Shown here: piece after piece, positions 27,871-35,146 of the stretch
How the letters are laid out: each line of letters opens with the position of its first letter
Position numbering within the stretch: the stretch's first letter is position 1
From: Streptomyces sp. Z26
Lineage (GTDB): Bacteria > Actinomycetota > Actinomycetes > Streptomycetales > Streptomycetaceae
Assembly: GCF_003665095.1 (NCBI RefSeq)
Contig: NZ_RCHV01000002.1
Span: forward strand, 1,435,501-1,499,500
Length of the DNA: 64,000 nucleotides
Direction of reading: 5' to 3'
Notes under the pieces: model-generated
Databases searched by the model: none
Told to the model about the DNA's origin: nothing
What the model saw: the letters and a program-made list of their open reading frames with translations, nothing else
Position numbers and translations under genes: made by a program

Positions 27871-28658
27871 TGGTGCGGTCGCGCGGACGCCTCCGCGTCC
27901 TGACCGTCCCGCCCACCGCTCTGTCCGCCGTTCTCTTCGGCGTCCGGGTCGAAGTCCTCCGACGGGGGCCGCCACAACGGGTGTTCGCGGCGGGCCCACG
28001 CGCGGGCGACCCGCCCCGTACGCATCCCGCGCCGCGACTCCGGGTCGTTCGCCGCCAGCCACACGTGCCCGACGAGCACCACGCCCACGGCGAGCGCCAG
28101 CCAGTCGTGCACGAACGTCGCAGCCGTACGCCACACCAGCGGCGCCGGACCCGTCGACCACATCAGCAGACCGGTGCCCGTCATCACCAGTACGGCGCCC
28201 GCGATCCACGCGGCCCACACCTTCTGCCCGGCGTTGAACTTGCCCGCCTCCCGGGCCCGTTGGCGCCCCCGCGCCAGCGCGGAGGCCAGCCAGGCCCGGT
28301 CGTGCGGCCCGAAGCGGTTGAGGAGCCGGAGGTCGGCCCGGAACGCGCGCGAGGCCAGCCCGCACAGGAACGGCACGGGCAGCAGCAGCCCCGACCACTC
28401 GTGCACGGTCACCAACAGGGCGCGTCGGCCGACGAGTTGGGCGAACTGCGGCAGATAGAGGCAGGCCGCGGTGGCCACGCAGACGCCCATCAGGACGGCG
28501 GTGGCCCAGTGCACGGCGCGCTCGCCCGGGGTGAAGCGCCGTACGTCGCGCGGGAGTTCGCCGTGCGGGCCGCGAGCGTCGTACGGAACATGGGCGCCGT
28601 GCGACACATGCGCGCCGTGCGCCGCGTGCGGTTCAGGCGACGGTGGGGGCATCGTCAC
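27867..28658 (-). CDS. cytochrome b/b6-domain membrane protein (partner of molybdopterin oxidoreductase)
   Basis: 263 residues. A His/Gly-rich N-terminus is followed by four membrane helices of the di-haem cytochrome b561/formate-dehydrogenase gamma type: RAVHWATAVLMGVCVATAACL, VTVHEWSGLLLPVPF, KVWAAWIAGAVLVMTGTG, and FVHDWLALAVGVVLVGHVWLA. The His residues in VHW, VHEW, VHDW and GHVW are the likely haem ligands. It probably passes electrons between the quinone pool and the molybdopterin protein. The start overlaps the end of that gene by 26 nt, implying coupled translation. Confidence 0.85.
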   Translation of the reverse strand: MTMPPPSPEPHAAHGAHVSHGAHVPYDARGPHGELPRDVRRFTPGERAVHWATAVLMGVCVATAACLYLPQFAQLVGRRALLVTVHEWSGLLLPVPFLCGLASRAFRADLRLLNRFGPHDRAWLASALARGRQRAREAGKFNAGQKVWAAWIAGAVLVMTGTGLLMWSTGPAPLVWRTAATFVHDWLALAVGVVLVGHVWLAANDPESRRGMRTGRVARAWARREHPLWRPPSEDFDPDAEENGGQSGGRDGQDAEASARPHH

Positions 28659-29427
28659 GTCCGTTCGAGCGGCCGACCCAGGCGTCGACGTCGTAGCCGC
28701 GTTCCTCCCAGTACCCGCGCCGTACGCCGCGGGTGAGGGTGATCCCGGAGAGCCACTTCGCGGACTTGTAGAAGTACATCGGCGCGACGTAGAGCCGCGC
28801 GGGCCCGCCGTGGTCGTGCCCGAGCGGCTCGTCCCGCAGCTCCAGGGCGACCAACACGTCGGCGCGGCGGGCCTGTTCGAGGGTGAGGCTCTCGCTGTAC
28901 GCGCCGTCGAAGCAGGTGAAGCGGACCGCCGTCGCCTCGCTCCGCACCCCCGCCGCGTCCAGCAGCCGCGACAGCCGTACGCCCGTGAACGGCGTCCCCG
29001 GCACCCGCCAGCCCGTCACGCACTGCACGTCCCGTACGAGCCGCGTCTGCGGCAGCGCGCGCAACTCCGCGAGGGAGTAGTCGGCGGGCCGTTCGACGAG
29101 GCCGTCGACGGTGAGGCGGTAGTCCTCCGGGCCCTTCTCCGGGACGGAGGAGACGACCGAGTAGTAGCGGAAGCCGCCGCCGTTCGGCAGCAGCCCGGTG
29201 AGCCCCGTGGGGTCCTTGCCCGCGACGGCGCCGAGGCCGCGCTCCATGCCGCGCTGGAGGTACGGGGCTGCCGCCAGCCCGGCGGCGCCCAGCGCGAGCG
29301 TGCCGAGCAGCACCCGTCGCCCGACGGGTGCGCCCTCGCCGTCGACGGCCCTGCCGAACGGCCCGCCGGAACCCTCATCCGTACTGTCCACCCCCTGATT
29401 CGAGCACCACCCCGCCCCCCGCGCCAT
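28633..29427 (-). CDS. molybdopterin-dependent oxidoreductase, sulfite-oxidase fold, Tat-exported
   Basis: 264 residues. A twin-arginine type N-terminus (VGRRVLLGTLALGAAGLAAA) is followed by the sulfite-oxidase (YedY/MsrP-like) domain. The molybdenum-ligand cysteine is Cys136 in VRDVQCVTGW, followed by PGTPFTGVRLSRLLDAAG and HDHGGPARLYVAPMYFYKS. With its cytochrome b partner it probably acts on oxidised sulfur or methionine sulfoxide outside the membrane; the substrate is unproven. The start is uncertain: ATG 29427 has GGAGG only 2-3 nt upstream, and a GTG at 29391 is also possible. Confidence 0.85.
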   Translation of the reverse strand: MARGAGWCSNQGVDSTDEGSGGPFGRAVDGEGAPVGRRVLLGTLALGAAGLAAAPYLQRGMERGLGAVAGKDPTGLTGLLPNGGGFRYYSVVSSVPEKGPEDYRLTVDGLVERPADYSLAELRALPQTRLVRDVQCVTGWRVPGTPFTGVRLSRLLDAAGVRSEATAVRFTCFDGAYSESLTLEQARRADVLVALELRDEPLGHDHGGPARLYVAPMYFYKSAKWLSGITLTRGVRRGYWEERGYDVDAWVGRSNGRDDAPTVA

Positions 29428-29504
29428 CCCCTCCGCACCACCGTCAGACTTCCGTCACATCCCGGACAGCGGCCGTAGAACCACGGTGTCCGGAGCGGAG
29501 GCCG

Positions 29505-29597
29505 TCGGCGTTCGACGGCGCGGGGCGGGCGGTGGAGTTCAACGAGATGACGCTGGACGCCTCGGCGTACGTGCTGGAGTACGACTTCGACGCCTGA
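29505..29597 (+). pseudogene. remnant of a GntR-family regulator C-terminus
   Basis: The 30 residues before the TGA at 29595-29597 (AFDGAGRAVEFNEMTLDASA and on to YDFDA) look like the last strands of the ligand-binding (UTRA/UbiC) domain of GntR regulators, where a 'G-x-PVE-x-x-x-M-x-LD' pattern is typical. Nothing upstream in frame encodes a helix-turn-helix, so this is the tail of a deleted gene. Confidence 0.5.
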
Positions 29598-29743
29598 GCC
29601 GCCGCCCCCGACCACACACTCCCGCCCGGCCCCGGCGGTGGGCGGCGTGCGAGGGTGGGGGCGTCCCGGCGTACGGTGCCACGCCGCGGACGGGAACCAC
29701 GTACCGCACCGCACCACGCCGAGAACGGAAGCCGGACCGCCGC

Positions 29744-30394
29744 ATGCCTCAGTCACAGCCCGCCCCGCCGGTGCTCGCCGCGTTCGAGGCGGCGCCGGGG
29801 TTCATGCCCGTGGACGAGGGCCTGGCCCTGTACGCGGCCGCCGCCGACGCCGCCGGACGGCTGGGGCTGCCGCTGCTGGAGGTCGGCACGTACTGCGGGC
29901 GTTCGACGGTGCTCCTCGCGGACGCCGCGCGTACCGCCGGGGTGACGGCGCTGACCGTCGACCACCATCGCGGGAGCGAGGAGCAGCAGCCGGGCTGGGA
30001 GTACCACGACGCGTCGCTCGTCGACCCGGAGGTGGGCCGGATGGACACGCTGCCCACGTTCCGCCGTACGCTGCACGCCGCCGGGCTGGAGGAGTACGTC
30101 GTCGCGCTCGTCGGGCGGTCGCCACAGGTGGCGGCGGTGTGGGGCGGGCCGTTGGGGCTGGTGTTCGTCGACGGCGGGCACACCGACGAGCACGCCTCGG
30201 CCGACTACGCGGGCTGGGTGCCGCATCTGGCGGACGGTGGGCTGCTGGTGATCCACGACGTGTTCCCGGACCCGGCGGACGGCGGGCAGGCCCCGTACCG
30301 GATCTACCGGCGCGCGCTGGAGTCCGGCGCCTTCACCGAGGTCTCGGCCACCCGCTCGCTCCGCGTTCTGCGGCACAACCGCCCCGCCGCCTGA
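29744..30394 (+). CDS. class I SAM-dependent methyltransferase
   Basis: 216 residues. The N-terminal part (PVLAAFEAAPGFMPVDEGLALY) precedes the SAM-binding LLEVGTYCGRSTVLLADAA motif; LTVDHHRGSEEQQPGWEYHD and LGLVFVDGGHTDEHASADY (metal-binding acidic/His motif) and GLLVIHDVFPDPADGG place it in the caffeoyl-CoA O-methyltransferase-like / TylF-type group. The methyl acceptor is unknown. It is followed 24 nt later by the amidase gene on the same strand. Confidence 0.85.
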   Translation: MPQSQPAPPVLAAFEAAPGFMPVDEGLALYAAAADAAGRLGLPLLEVGTYCGRSTVLLADAARTAGVTALTVDHHRGSEEQQPGWEYHDASLVDPEVGRMDTLPTFRRTLHAAGLEEYVVALVGRSPQVAAVWGGPLGLVFVDGGHTDEHASADYAGWVPHLADGGLLVIHDVFPDPADGGQAPYRIYRRALESGAFTEVSATRSLRVLRHNRPAA

Positions 30395-30418
30395 GCCGCG
30401 GCGCTACGATCGCGAACC

Positions 30419-31351
30419 GTGTCCTACCGAACCCCGTCCCGCCGTGGCGGGACCCTGGTGATCGTGCTCGCCTCGCTGGTGCCGCTGTGCTTCGCGGGCT
30501 GGCTCGTCTGGCAGTCGATGCGCGGGGACACCGAGGACGAGGGCTCGGGCTCGCCGCCGGTCAAGCCGGGCCCGTCCGCCTCGGGCACCGCGGGCCGGGA
30601 CGGTGACGAGCAGGGCAGGCCCGGCGGGGAGGGCACGGGCGACGGGGACGACGCCGACGGCGGGGCGCGCGAGCCGCTCGCGGGCAGGACCGTCGTACTC
30701 GACCCCGGGCACAACCCGACCAACCGGAAGCACCCGACGGAGATCAACCGCCAGGTGGACATCGGCACCAACAAGAAGGAGTGCGACACCACCGGCACCG
30801 AGACCAACTCCGGTTACGCGGAGGCCGAGTTCACGCTCGACCTCGCCCGCCGCGTCCGTACGGAGCTGCGGGCGCGCGGCGCCACCGTACGGCTCACGCA
30901 GGACGGCGACCGCCCCTGGGGCCCGTGCGTCGACGAACGGGCGGAGATCGGGAACGAGGCGAAGGCGGACGCCGTCGTCTCCCTGCACGCGGACGGCGCC
31001 GCGCAGGGCGGGCACGGCTTCCACGTGATCGTTCCCGCGTCCGTACGGGCGGGCGGCGCGGACACGTCGGCGATCAGCGCGCCGTCGCGTCGGCTGGGGA
31101 TCTCGCTGGCGGCGGCGTTCGACGAGGTGGAGGGGGCCCGCAGGTCCAACTACATCTCCGCCGAGGAGGGTTACGTGACGCGGGACGACCTCGGCGGACT
31201 CAACCTCAGCAAGGTGCCGAAGGTCTTCCTGGAGTGCGGGAACATGCGGGACGCGGGCGACGCCGGGCTGTTCACCGACGCCAAGTGGCGCGGGCGGGCG
31301 GCCGACGGGATCGCGCGCGGCATCGCGGACTTCCTCACCGGGAAGCGCTGA
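30419..31351 (+). CDS. N-acetylmuramoyl-L-alanine amidase (Amidase_3), membrane-anchored
   Basis: 310 residues. The N-terminus is a signal anchor (LVIVLASLVPLCFAGWLVW), then an acidic Gly/Asp linker (about 35-85), then the zinc amidase: VVLDPGHNPTN (zinc His), SGYAEAEFTLDLARRV (zinc Glu region), VSLHADGA (zinc His) and KVFLECGNM (catalytic Glu). It cleaves the glycan-peptide bond of peptidoglycan. An insertion after PGHNPTN contains KKECDTTGTET. The GTG start at 30419 follows a TACGAT box (30405-30410) by 8 nt, with no ribosome-binding site, so the mRNA is likely leaderless. Confidence 0.9.
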   Translation: MSYRTPSRRGGTLVIVLASLVPLCFAGWLVWQSMRGDTEDEGSGSPPVKPGPSASGTAGRDGDEQGRPGGEGTGDGDDADGGAREPLAGRTVVLDPGHNPTNRKHPTEINRQVDIGTNKKECDTTGTETNSGYAEAEFTLDLARRVRTELRARGATVRLTQDGDRPWGPCVDERAEIGNEAKADAVVSLHADGAAQGGHGFHVIVPASVRAGGADTSAISAPSRRLGISLAAAFDEVEGARRSNYISAEEGYVTRDDLGGLNLSKVPKVFLECGNMRDAGDAGLFTDAKWRGRAADGIARGIADFLTGKR

Positions 31352-31645
31352 CCGGCGGCGGTACGGAGGAGGAACGGTCCCCGGTTCGTCCGGGCACCAG
31401 TCCGCACCCGCCCGTGCGCGCCTGGCCGGAAACGGCCGGAACGACTCCGGAAACCACCGGCGCGAGCCCCACGGCACCGCGCCCACGGGGCGCCGGAGCA
31501 CGCCCGTGCACACGGGCGCGGGGACAGGCACAGAACGGAAACGAAGCGGGCGGCCCGCCACATCAGGCCATAGTGTCGCCCGTACGATGGGGTTCTACCC
31601 CGGCAGACGGAAAAACGGACCATCAAGACCGACTAAGGACCCACG

Positions 31646-32557
31646 TTGAACATCCGCGCACTCACCCGAGGCGACGCAGCGATGATCGGAGCAGCCGTCC
31701 TGCTCCTCGTCGGCTCGTTCCTCGACTACTTCACCGCTGACATCCCCGACGGTGTGCCGGACGACCAGAAGCCGGACTTCCCCTCCCTGTGGGACATGGA
31801 CGAGGTCGGAGTGGCCCTGACCTCGGTGACGATCCTCGGTATCGTCGCCGCCGCCCTGACGGTGATCGGGCGGTTCCTGCCGGAGGGCCGCCGGGTCGTG
31901 GGCCTCACCCTGCCGCAGCTGGGCCTGGGTCTCGCGCTGGCCACCGGCTGGAACGCGTTCACCATGCTGTTCACCAAGCCCGAAAGCCCCAGCGGTGGCC
32001 CGGACCTGGAGTTCGGCGCGGGTCTGCTGATCTCGGTGCTCGCGGGTCTCGCGCTCGCGGCCGTCGCGGTCCTGAACGAGATGCTGCCCGCGCTCAAGGC
32101 GCCCCTCGCCGGTGCCGCCGGTCCCCGCATGCCGGGTCCGTTCGGCGGCCAGCAGCCGCAGGGCGGCTACGGCTACCCGGGTCAGCCCCAGCCGTACGGC
32201 GGCCAGCCGGGCGCCCCGATGCCGTACGGCGGTCAGCCGGGCCAGCCGGGTCCGGGCCAGCCGCAGCCGGGTCAGCCCGGTCCGGGTCAGCCGCAGCCGG
32301 GTGCGCAGCAGCAGCCCGCGCAGCCGCAGCAGGCGCAGTCGGCGCCGGGTGGCGGCGGCGACTTCCAGCCGTTCTGGTTCGCGGTGCCGGTGGCGCGTCC
32401 GCTCTTCGCCGAGGACGGCTCGCCCAACCCGGTGGCCGAACTGGCCCCCGGCACCTGGTACCTGGCGGTCGAGCAGCGTGGCCAGGCCCTCGTCGCGCAG
32501 ACGCAGGACGGGCGGCGCGGCGTCCTCCAGGACAGCTCCGGCATCCAGCGCGGCTGA
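31646..32557 (+). CDS. DUF5336-type membrane protein with Gln/Pro/Gly-rich loop
   Basis: 303 residues. Four membrane segments lie in the first 150 residues (MIGAAVLLLVGSFLDYF, SVTILGIVAAALTVIG, GLALATGWNAF and ISVLAGLALAAVAVL). Residues 165-235 are a low-complexity run of QPGQPG and YGGQPG units. The C-terminus is a soluble beta-rich segment (FWFAVPVARPLFAEDGS, VEQRGQALVAQTQDGRRGVL). This is a conserved actinobacterial family without assigned function, often near cell-envelope or DNA-translocation genes. The start is a TTG at 31646 preceded by AAGGA. A hairpin follows at 32615-32650. Confidence 0.8.
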   Translation: MNIRALTRGDAAMIGAAVLLLVGSFLDYFTADIPDGVPDDQKPDFPSLWDMDEVGVALTSVTILGIVAAALTVIGRFLPEGRRVVGLTLPQLGLGLALATGWNAFTMLFTKPESPSGGPDLEFGAGLLISVLAGLALAAVAVLNEMLPALKAPLAGAAGPRMPGPFGGQQPQGGYGYPGQPQPYGGQPGAPMPYGGQPGQPGPGQPQPGQPGPGQPQPGAQQQPAQPQQAQSAPGGGGDFQPFWFAVPVARPLFAEDGSPNPVAELAPGTWYLAVEQRGQALVAQTQDGRRGVLQDSSGIQRG

Positions 32558-32614
32558 CGGACGGCGGGTCCCCGTCGGCGCCCGCCGGGCGCTTGACGGA
32601 CGGAGACGTGGCAC

Positions 32615-32650
32615 GGCGGCGGTCCCTCCCCCTCGGGAGGGGCCGCCGCC
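32615..32650 (+). terminator. strong hairpin terminator
   Basis: A 15-bp stem with one T-G pair (GGCGGCGGTCCCTCC / GGAGGGGCCGCCGCC) and a 6-nt loop, downstream of the DUF5336 gene. Confidence 0.75.
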
Positions 32651-32725
32651 GTTCGCGTACGGGGTGGCGTACGGCCTCTGAGCAGCCAATACGCCTGCGA
32701 TGCGGGAGAGTTGGTTTGCGTTCCC

Positions 32726-32740
32726 GGATACCGGTTATCC
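32726..32740. promoter_or_regulatory. inverted repeat upstream of small membrane protein gene
   Basis: GGATA-N5-TATCC lies 8 nt before the ATG at 32748, in an AT-richer stretch that also has TTGGTT at 32711-32716. It may be an operator overlapping the -10 region or the start of transcription. Confidence 0.4.
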
Positions 32741-32747
32741 GATCGTT

Positions 32748-33044
32748 ATGTCTGTCGCAGCGAGACGTTCCTCAGCCAACCAGATCGCCGTCGCGATACG
32801 CCTGGTCGCCGATGTGGCCGCGGGCATCATCGCCCTGTGGGTGCTCCTCTACCTACTGGACGCGAACCCCGACAACGATCTGGTCAGCGTCGTCCACGAC
32901 GGGGCCCGCACCCTCGCCGCCTGGTCGTACGACCTCTTCGACATCTCGCGCGACTGGGTGCGCGTGGTGGTGAACTACGGCATCGCCGCGGTCACCTACC
33001 TCGTGCTCGGCCACCTGGTGGCCGCCCAGCTGAGCCGCAGATGA
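32748..33044 (+). CDS. small two-helix membrane protein, unknown function
   Basis: 98 residues starting MSVAARRSSANQIAVAIRLV. Helix 1 is VADVAAGIIALWVLLYLLDA and helix 2 is VVVNYGIAAVTYLVLGHLV; between them is a loop with WSYDLFDISRDWVR. No catalytic motif is visible. Similar short proteins occur widely in Streptomyces. No clear ribosome-binding site lies upstream; the surroundings suggest a regulated promoter close to the ATG. Confidence 0.7.
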   Translation: MSVAARRSSANQIAVAIRLVADVAAGIIALWVLLYLLDANPDNDLVSVVHDGARTLAAWSYDLFDISRDWVRVVVNYGIAAVTYLVLGHLVAAQLSRR

Positions 33045-33051
33045 CGACCCC

Positions 33052-33072
33052 GGGGCGGCTCTCGGCCGCCCC
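33052..33072 (+). terminator. hairpin after the small membrane protein gene
   Basis: A perfect 8-bp stem (GGGGCGGC / GCCGCCCC) with a 5-nt loop begins 8 nt after the stop codon. Confidence 0.6.
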
Positions 33073-33089
33073 GCCACGCGCCCCATGAT

Positions 33090-33126
33090 CGTCGGGCCGC
33101 GACGCACCGCGCGTCGCGGCCCGACG
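33090..33126. terminator. perfect 16-bp hairpin between convergent genes
   Basis: CGTCGGGCCGCGACGC and its exact complement flank a 5-nt loop. It sits between the small membrane protein gene (plus) and the alpha-barrel protein gene (minus) and can serve both directions. Confidence 0.75.
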
Positions 33127-33191
33127 GTTGTCCGGGGCTCCGCGTGCGGCCCACGCAGGACCCGCCCACGGCCCGGGTACGCCGACTCCCG

Positions 33192-34259
33192 TCAGCAGCA
33201 GCGGGGTTCGAGACCGGAGGGCAGCGTCCCGCCGTCGAAGACCGCGGCCGTCGGCTTGTCGCCGCCCAGCGCCGCGACCGCCAGCAGCAGCGAACCCGCC
33301 GTCCAGGACGTCAGTTCGCGCGGCCAGACGGCGTCGTCCTCGAAGACGTAACCGGTCCAGTAGAGGCCGCCGTCCGCGCGGAGGTGCTGGATCGACCGGA
33401 GGATGTCGACGGCCCGGTCGTTGTCCCCCAACGCCCAGAGCGCCAGGGCCAGTTCGGCGCTCTCGCCGCCCGTCACCCAGGGGTTGGGGTCGACGCAGCG
33501 GACGCCGAGGCCGGGCACGACGAAGCGGTCCCAGCCCGCCGCGATGCGCTCCTCGGCGGCCGCGCCGCGCAGGGCGCCGCCGAGAATCGGGTAGTACCAG
33601 TCCATCGAGTAGCGGTTCTTGTCCAGGAAACGCTCGGGGTGCCGCCGTACGGCGTGCCCCAGCCAGCCCGCCGCCAACTCCCAGTCGGGCTGCGGCTCCC
33701 CGCGGTGCTCGGCGAGGGCGAGGGCGCAGCGCAGCGCCTGGTAGACGGAGGAGGAGCCGGTGAGCAGCGCGTCCCGTACGGGCGTGCCGTCCGCCTCGCG
33801 CTTCCAGCCGATCTGCCCGCCGGGCTGCTGGAGTTCGAGCACGTGCGTGACGGCGCGCGCGACGACGGGCCACATCCGTTCCGTGAACGCGTCGTCGCCG
33901 GTGGAGAGATGGTGGTGCCAGACGCCGACGGCCACGTACGCGCAGAAGTTGCTCTCGCGGGCCCGGTCGGTCGGCCGGTCGGCGTCCCCGTCGGCGTACG
34001 CGGCGTACCAGCCGCCGTCCGGCAGTTGGTGTTCCGCGAGCCAGCGGTACGCGGCCTCGGCGCGGGCGTGTTCGCCCGCGGCGTCCAGCGCCATGGCCGC
34101 CTCGACGTGGTCCCAGGGGTCGAGGTGGTGGCCGCGGAACCACGGGATGGCCCCGTCCGCACGCTGCACGCCCGCGATGGCCGCCACCGTCTCGGCGGCC
34201 TGCGCGGCGGTCAACACCCCGGGGAGTACGAGCCGTTCGGTGCGCCCGGGGCTCGTCAC
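33192..34259 (-). CDS. alpha/alpha-barrel protein (prenyltransferase/squalene-cyclase-like or six-hairpin glycosidase-like)
   Basis: 355 residues, cytoplasmic. The sequence is a series of helical hairpins with QxxDGxxxW-like turns (GVQRADGAIPWFRGHH, LAEHQLPDGGWYAAYADG, LELQQPGGQIGWK, IQHLRADGGLYWTGY). Similar proteins are labelled prenyltransferase/squalene cyclase, but the DXDD motif of cyclases is missing; conserved pieces such as LDPWDHVEAAMALD, ESNFCAYVAVG and DPNPWVTGGESAELALA also fit a carbohydrate-active barrel. It starts with GTG overlapping the stop codon of the methyltransferase gene (GTGA), third in the operon with that gene and a GT4. A role in making or trimming a methylated polysaccharide is an inference from this context. 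Confidence 0.75.
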   Translation of the reverse strand: MTSPGRTERLVLPGVLTAAQAAETVAAIAGVQRADGAIPWFRGHHLDPWDHVEAAMALDAAGEHARAEAAYRWLAEHQLPDGGWYAAYADGDADRPTDRARESNFCAYVAVGVWHHHLSTGDDAFTERMWPVVARAVTHVLELQQPGGQIGWKREADGTPVRDALLTGSSSVYQALRCALALAEHRGEPQPDWELAAGWLGHAVRRHPERFLDKNRYSMDWYYPILGGALRGAAAEERIAAGWDRFVVPGLGVRCVDPNPWVTGGESAELALALWALGDNDRAVDILRSIQHLRADGGLYWTGYVFEDDAVWPRELTSWTAGSLLLAVAALGGDKPTAAVFDGGTLPSGLEPRCC

Positions 34260-35047
34260 GCGCGCCCCAGCGGCGCGGCGGCGGCCGCGGGGTCCGGGGC
34301 GGCCTCGACGTCGGGCACGTCCGGCGCGTGCGGCTTGGTCGCGTACGCCACGAAGCTCTTGCCGATGAGCGGGTCCAGGGCCCGTTCCGCGACGCGGGTG
34401 GCGAGCGGCTTCTTCATGATGTCCCAGACGAGCAGCTTGTGGTACGCGCGCACCGGCAGCGCCGCCTCGTCGCCGTCCTTGTGCACGCCGAAGGCGCACT
34501 TCAGCCACCAGTACGGCGCGTGCAGCCCGTGCGCGTGGTGCGTGCCGTACGGGCGGAGGCCCGCCTCCCGCATCCTGCCGAGGAGTTCGTCGCCGCGGTA
34601 GATGCGGATGTGCCCGCCCTCGACCTCGTGGTACGCGTCGCTGAGCGCCCAGCAGACCTTCTCCGGGCCGTAGCGGGGGACGGTCACGGCGATCCGGCCG
34701 CCGGGGCGCAGCACCCGTACCATCTCGGCGAGCACGCCCTTGTCGTCCGGTATGTGCTCCATGACCTCGGAGATGATGACGACGTCGAAGCTGTCGTCGG
34801 GGAACGGCAGCGCGAGCGCGTCGCCCTCCATCGCCGTGGCGGTGGCGCCCGCCGGGGCCTCGCCCGCCTCCTTCATGGCCGCGAACCAGGTGGCGACCTC
34901 GCGGATCTCCTCGGCGTTCCGGTCGAGCGCGACGACGCGGGCGCCGCGCCGGTAGCACTCGAAGGCGTGCCGCCCGGCGCCGCATCCCAGGTCGAGTACG
35001 CGGTCGCCGGGCGCGAGCGGGAAGCGGGAGAAGTCGACGGTCAGCAC
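34256..35047 (-). CDS. class I SAM-dependent methyltransferase
   Basis: 263 residues. It has a textbook SAM fold: VLDLGCGAGRHAFECYRRGA (motif I), VVALDRNAEEI, DALALPFPDDSFDVVIISEVMEHI and LRPGGRIAVTVPRYGPEKVCW. The C-terminus (from about 150) has HIRIYRGDELLGRMREAGL and a region rich in aromatic residues, as in the Methyltransf_11 group. It lies between a GT4 gene and the alpha-barrel gene in one operon, so its acceptor is likely a sugar or glycolipid made by the pair; this is inference. A spacer of 99 nt separates it from the GT4 gene. Confidence 0.85.
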   Translation of the reverse strand: MLTVDFSRFPLAPGDRVLDLGCGAGRHAFECYRRGARVVALDRNAEEIREVATWFAAMKEAGEAPAGATATAMEGDALALPFPDDSFDVVIISEVMEHIPDDKGVLAEMVRVLRPGGRIAVTVPRYGPEKVCWALSDAYHEVEGGHIRIYRGDELLGRMREAGLRPYGTHHAHGLHAPYWWLKCAFGVHKDGDEAALPVRAYHKLLVWDIMKKPLATRVAERALDPLIGKSFVAYATKPHAPDVPDVEAAPDPAAAAAPLGRA

Positions 35048-35146
35048 GTGGTCTGCCTTTCGGGCGGGGGCGGTGCGGTGTGGCGGGTGGCGGTGGCGGA
35101 TGGGCCGCTGCGGGCGGGGTCGGTACGGGCCGGGGGTGACGCGGCG

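Noticed and set aside
33192..34259. Squalene-hopene cyclase
   Set aside because: The protein is too short (355 residues) and lacks the DXDD motif; only the alpha-barrel repeat pattern is shared.
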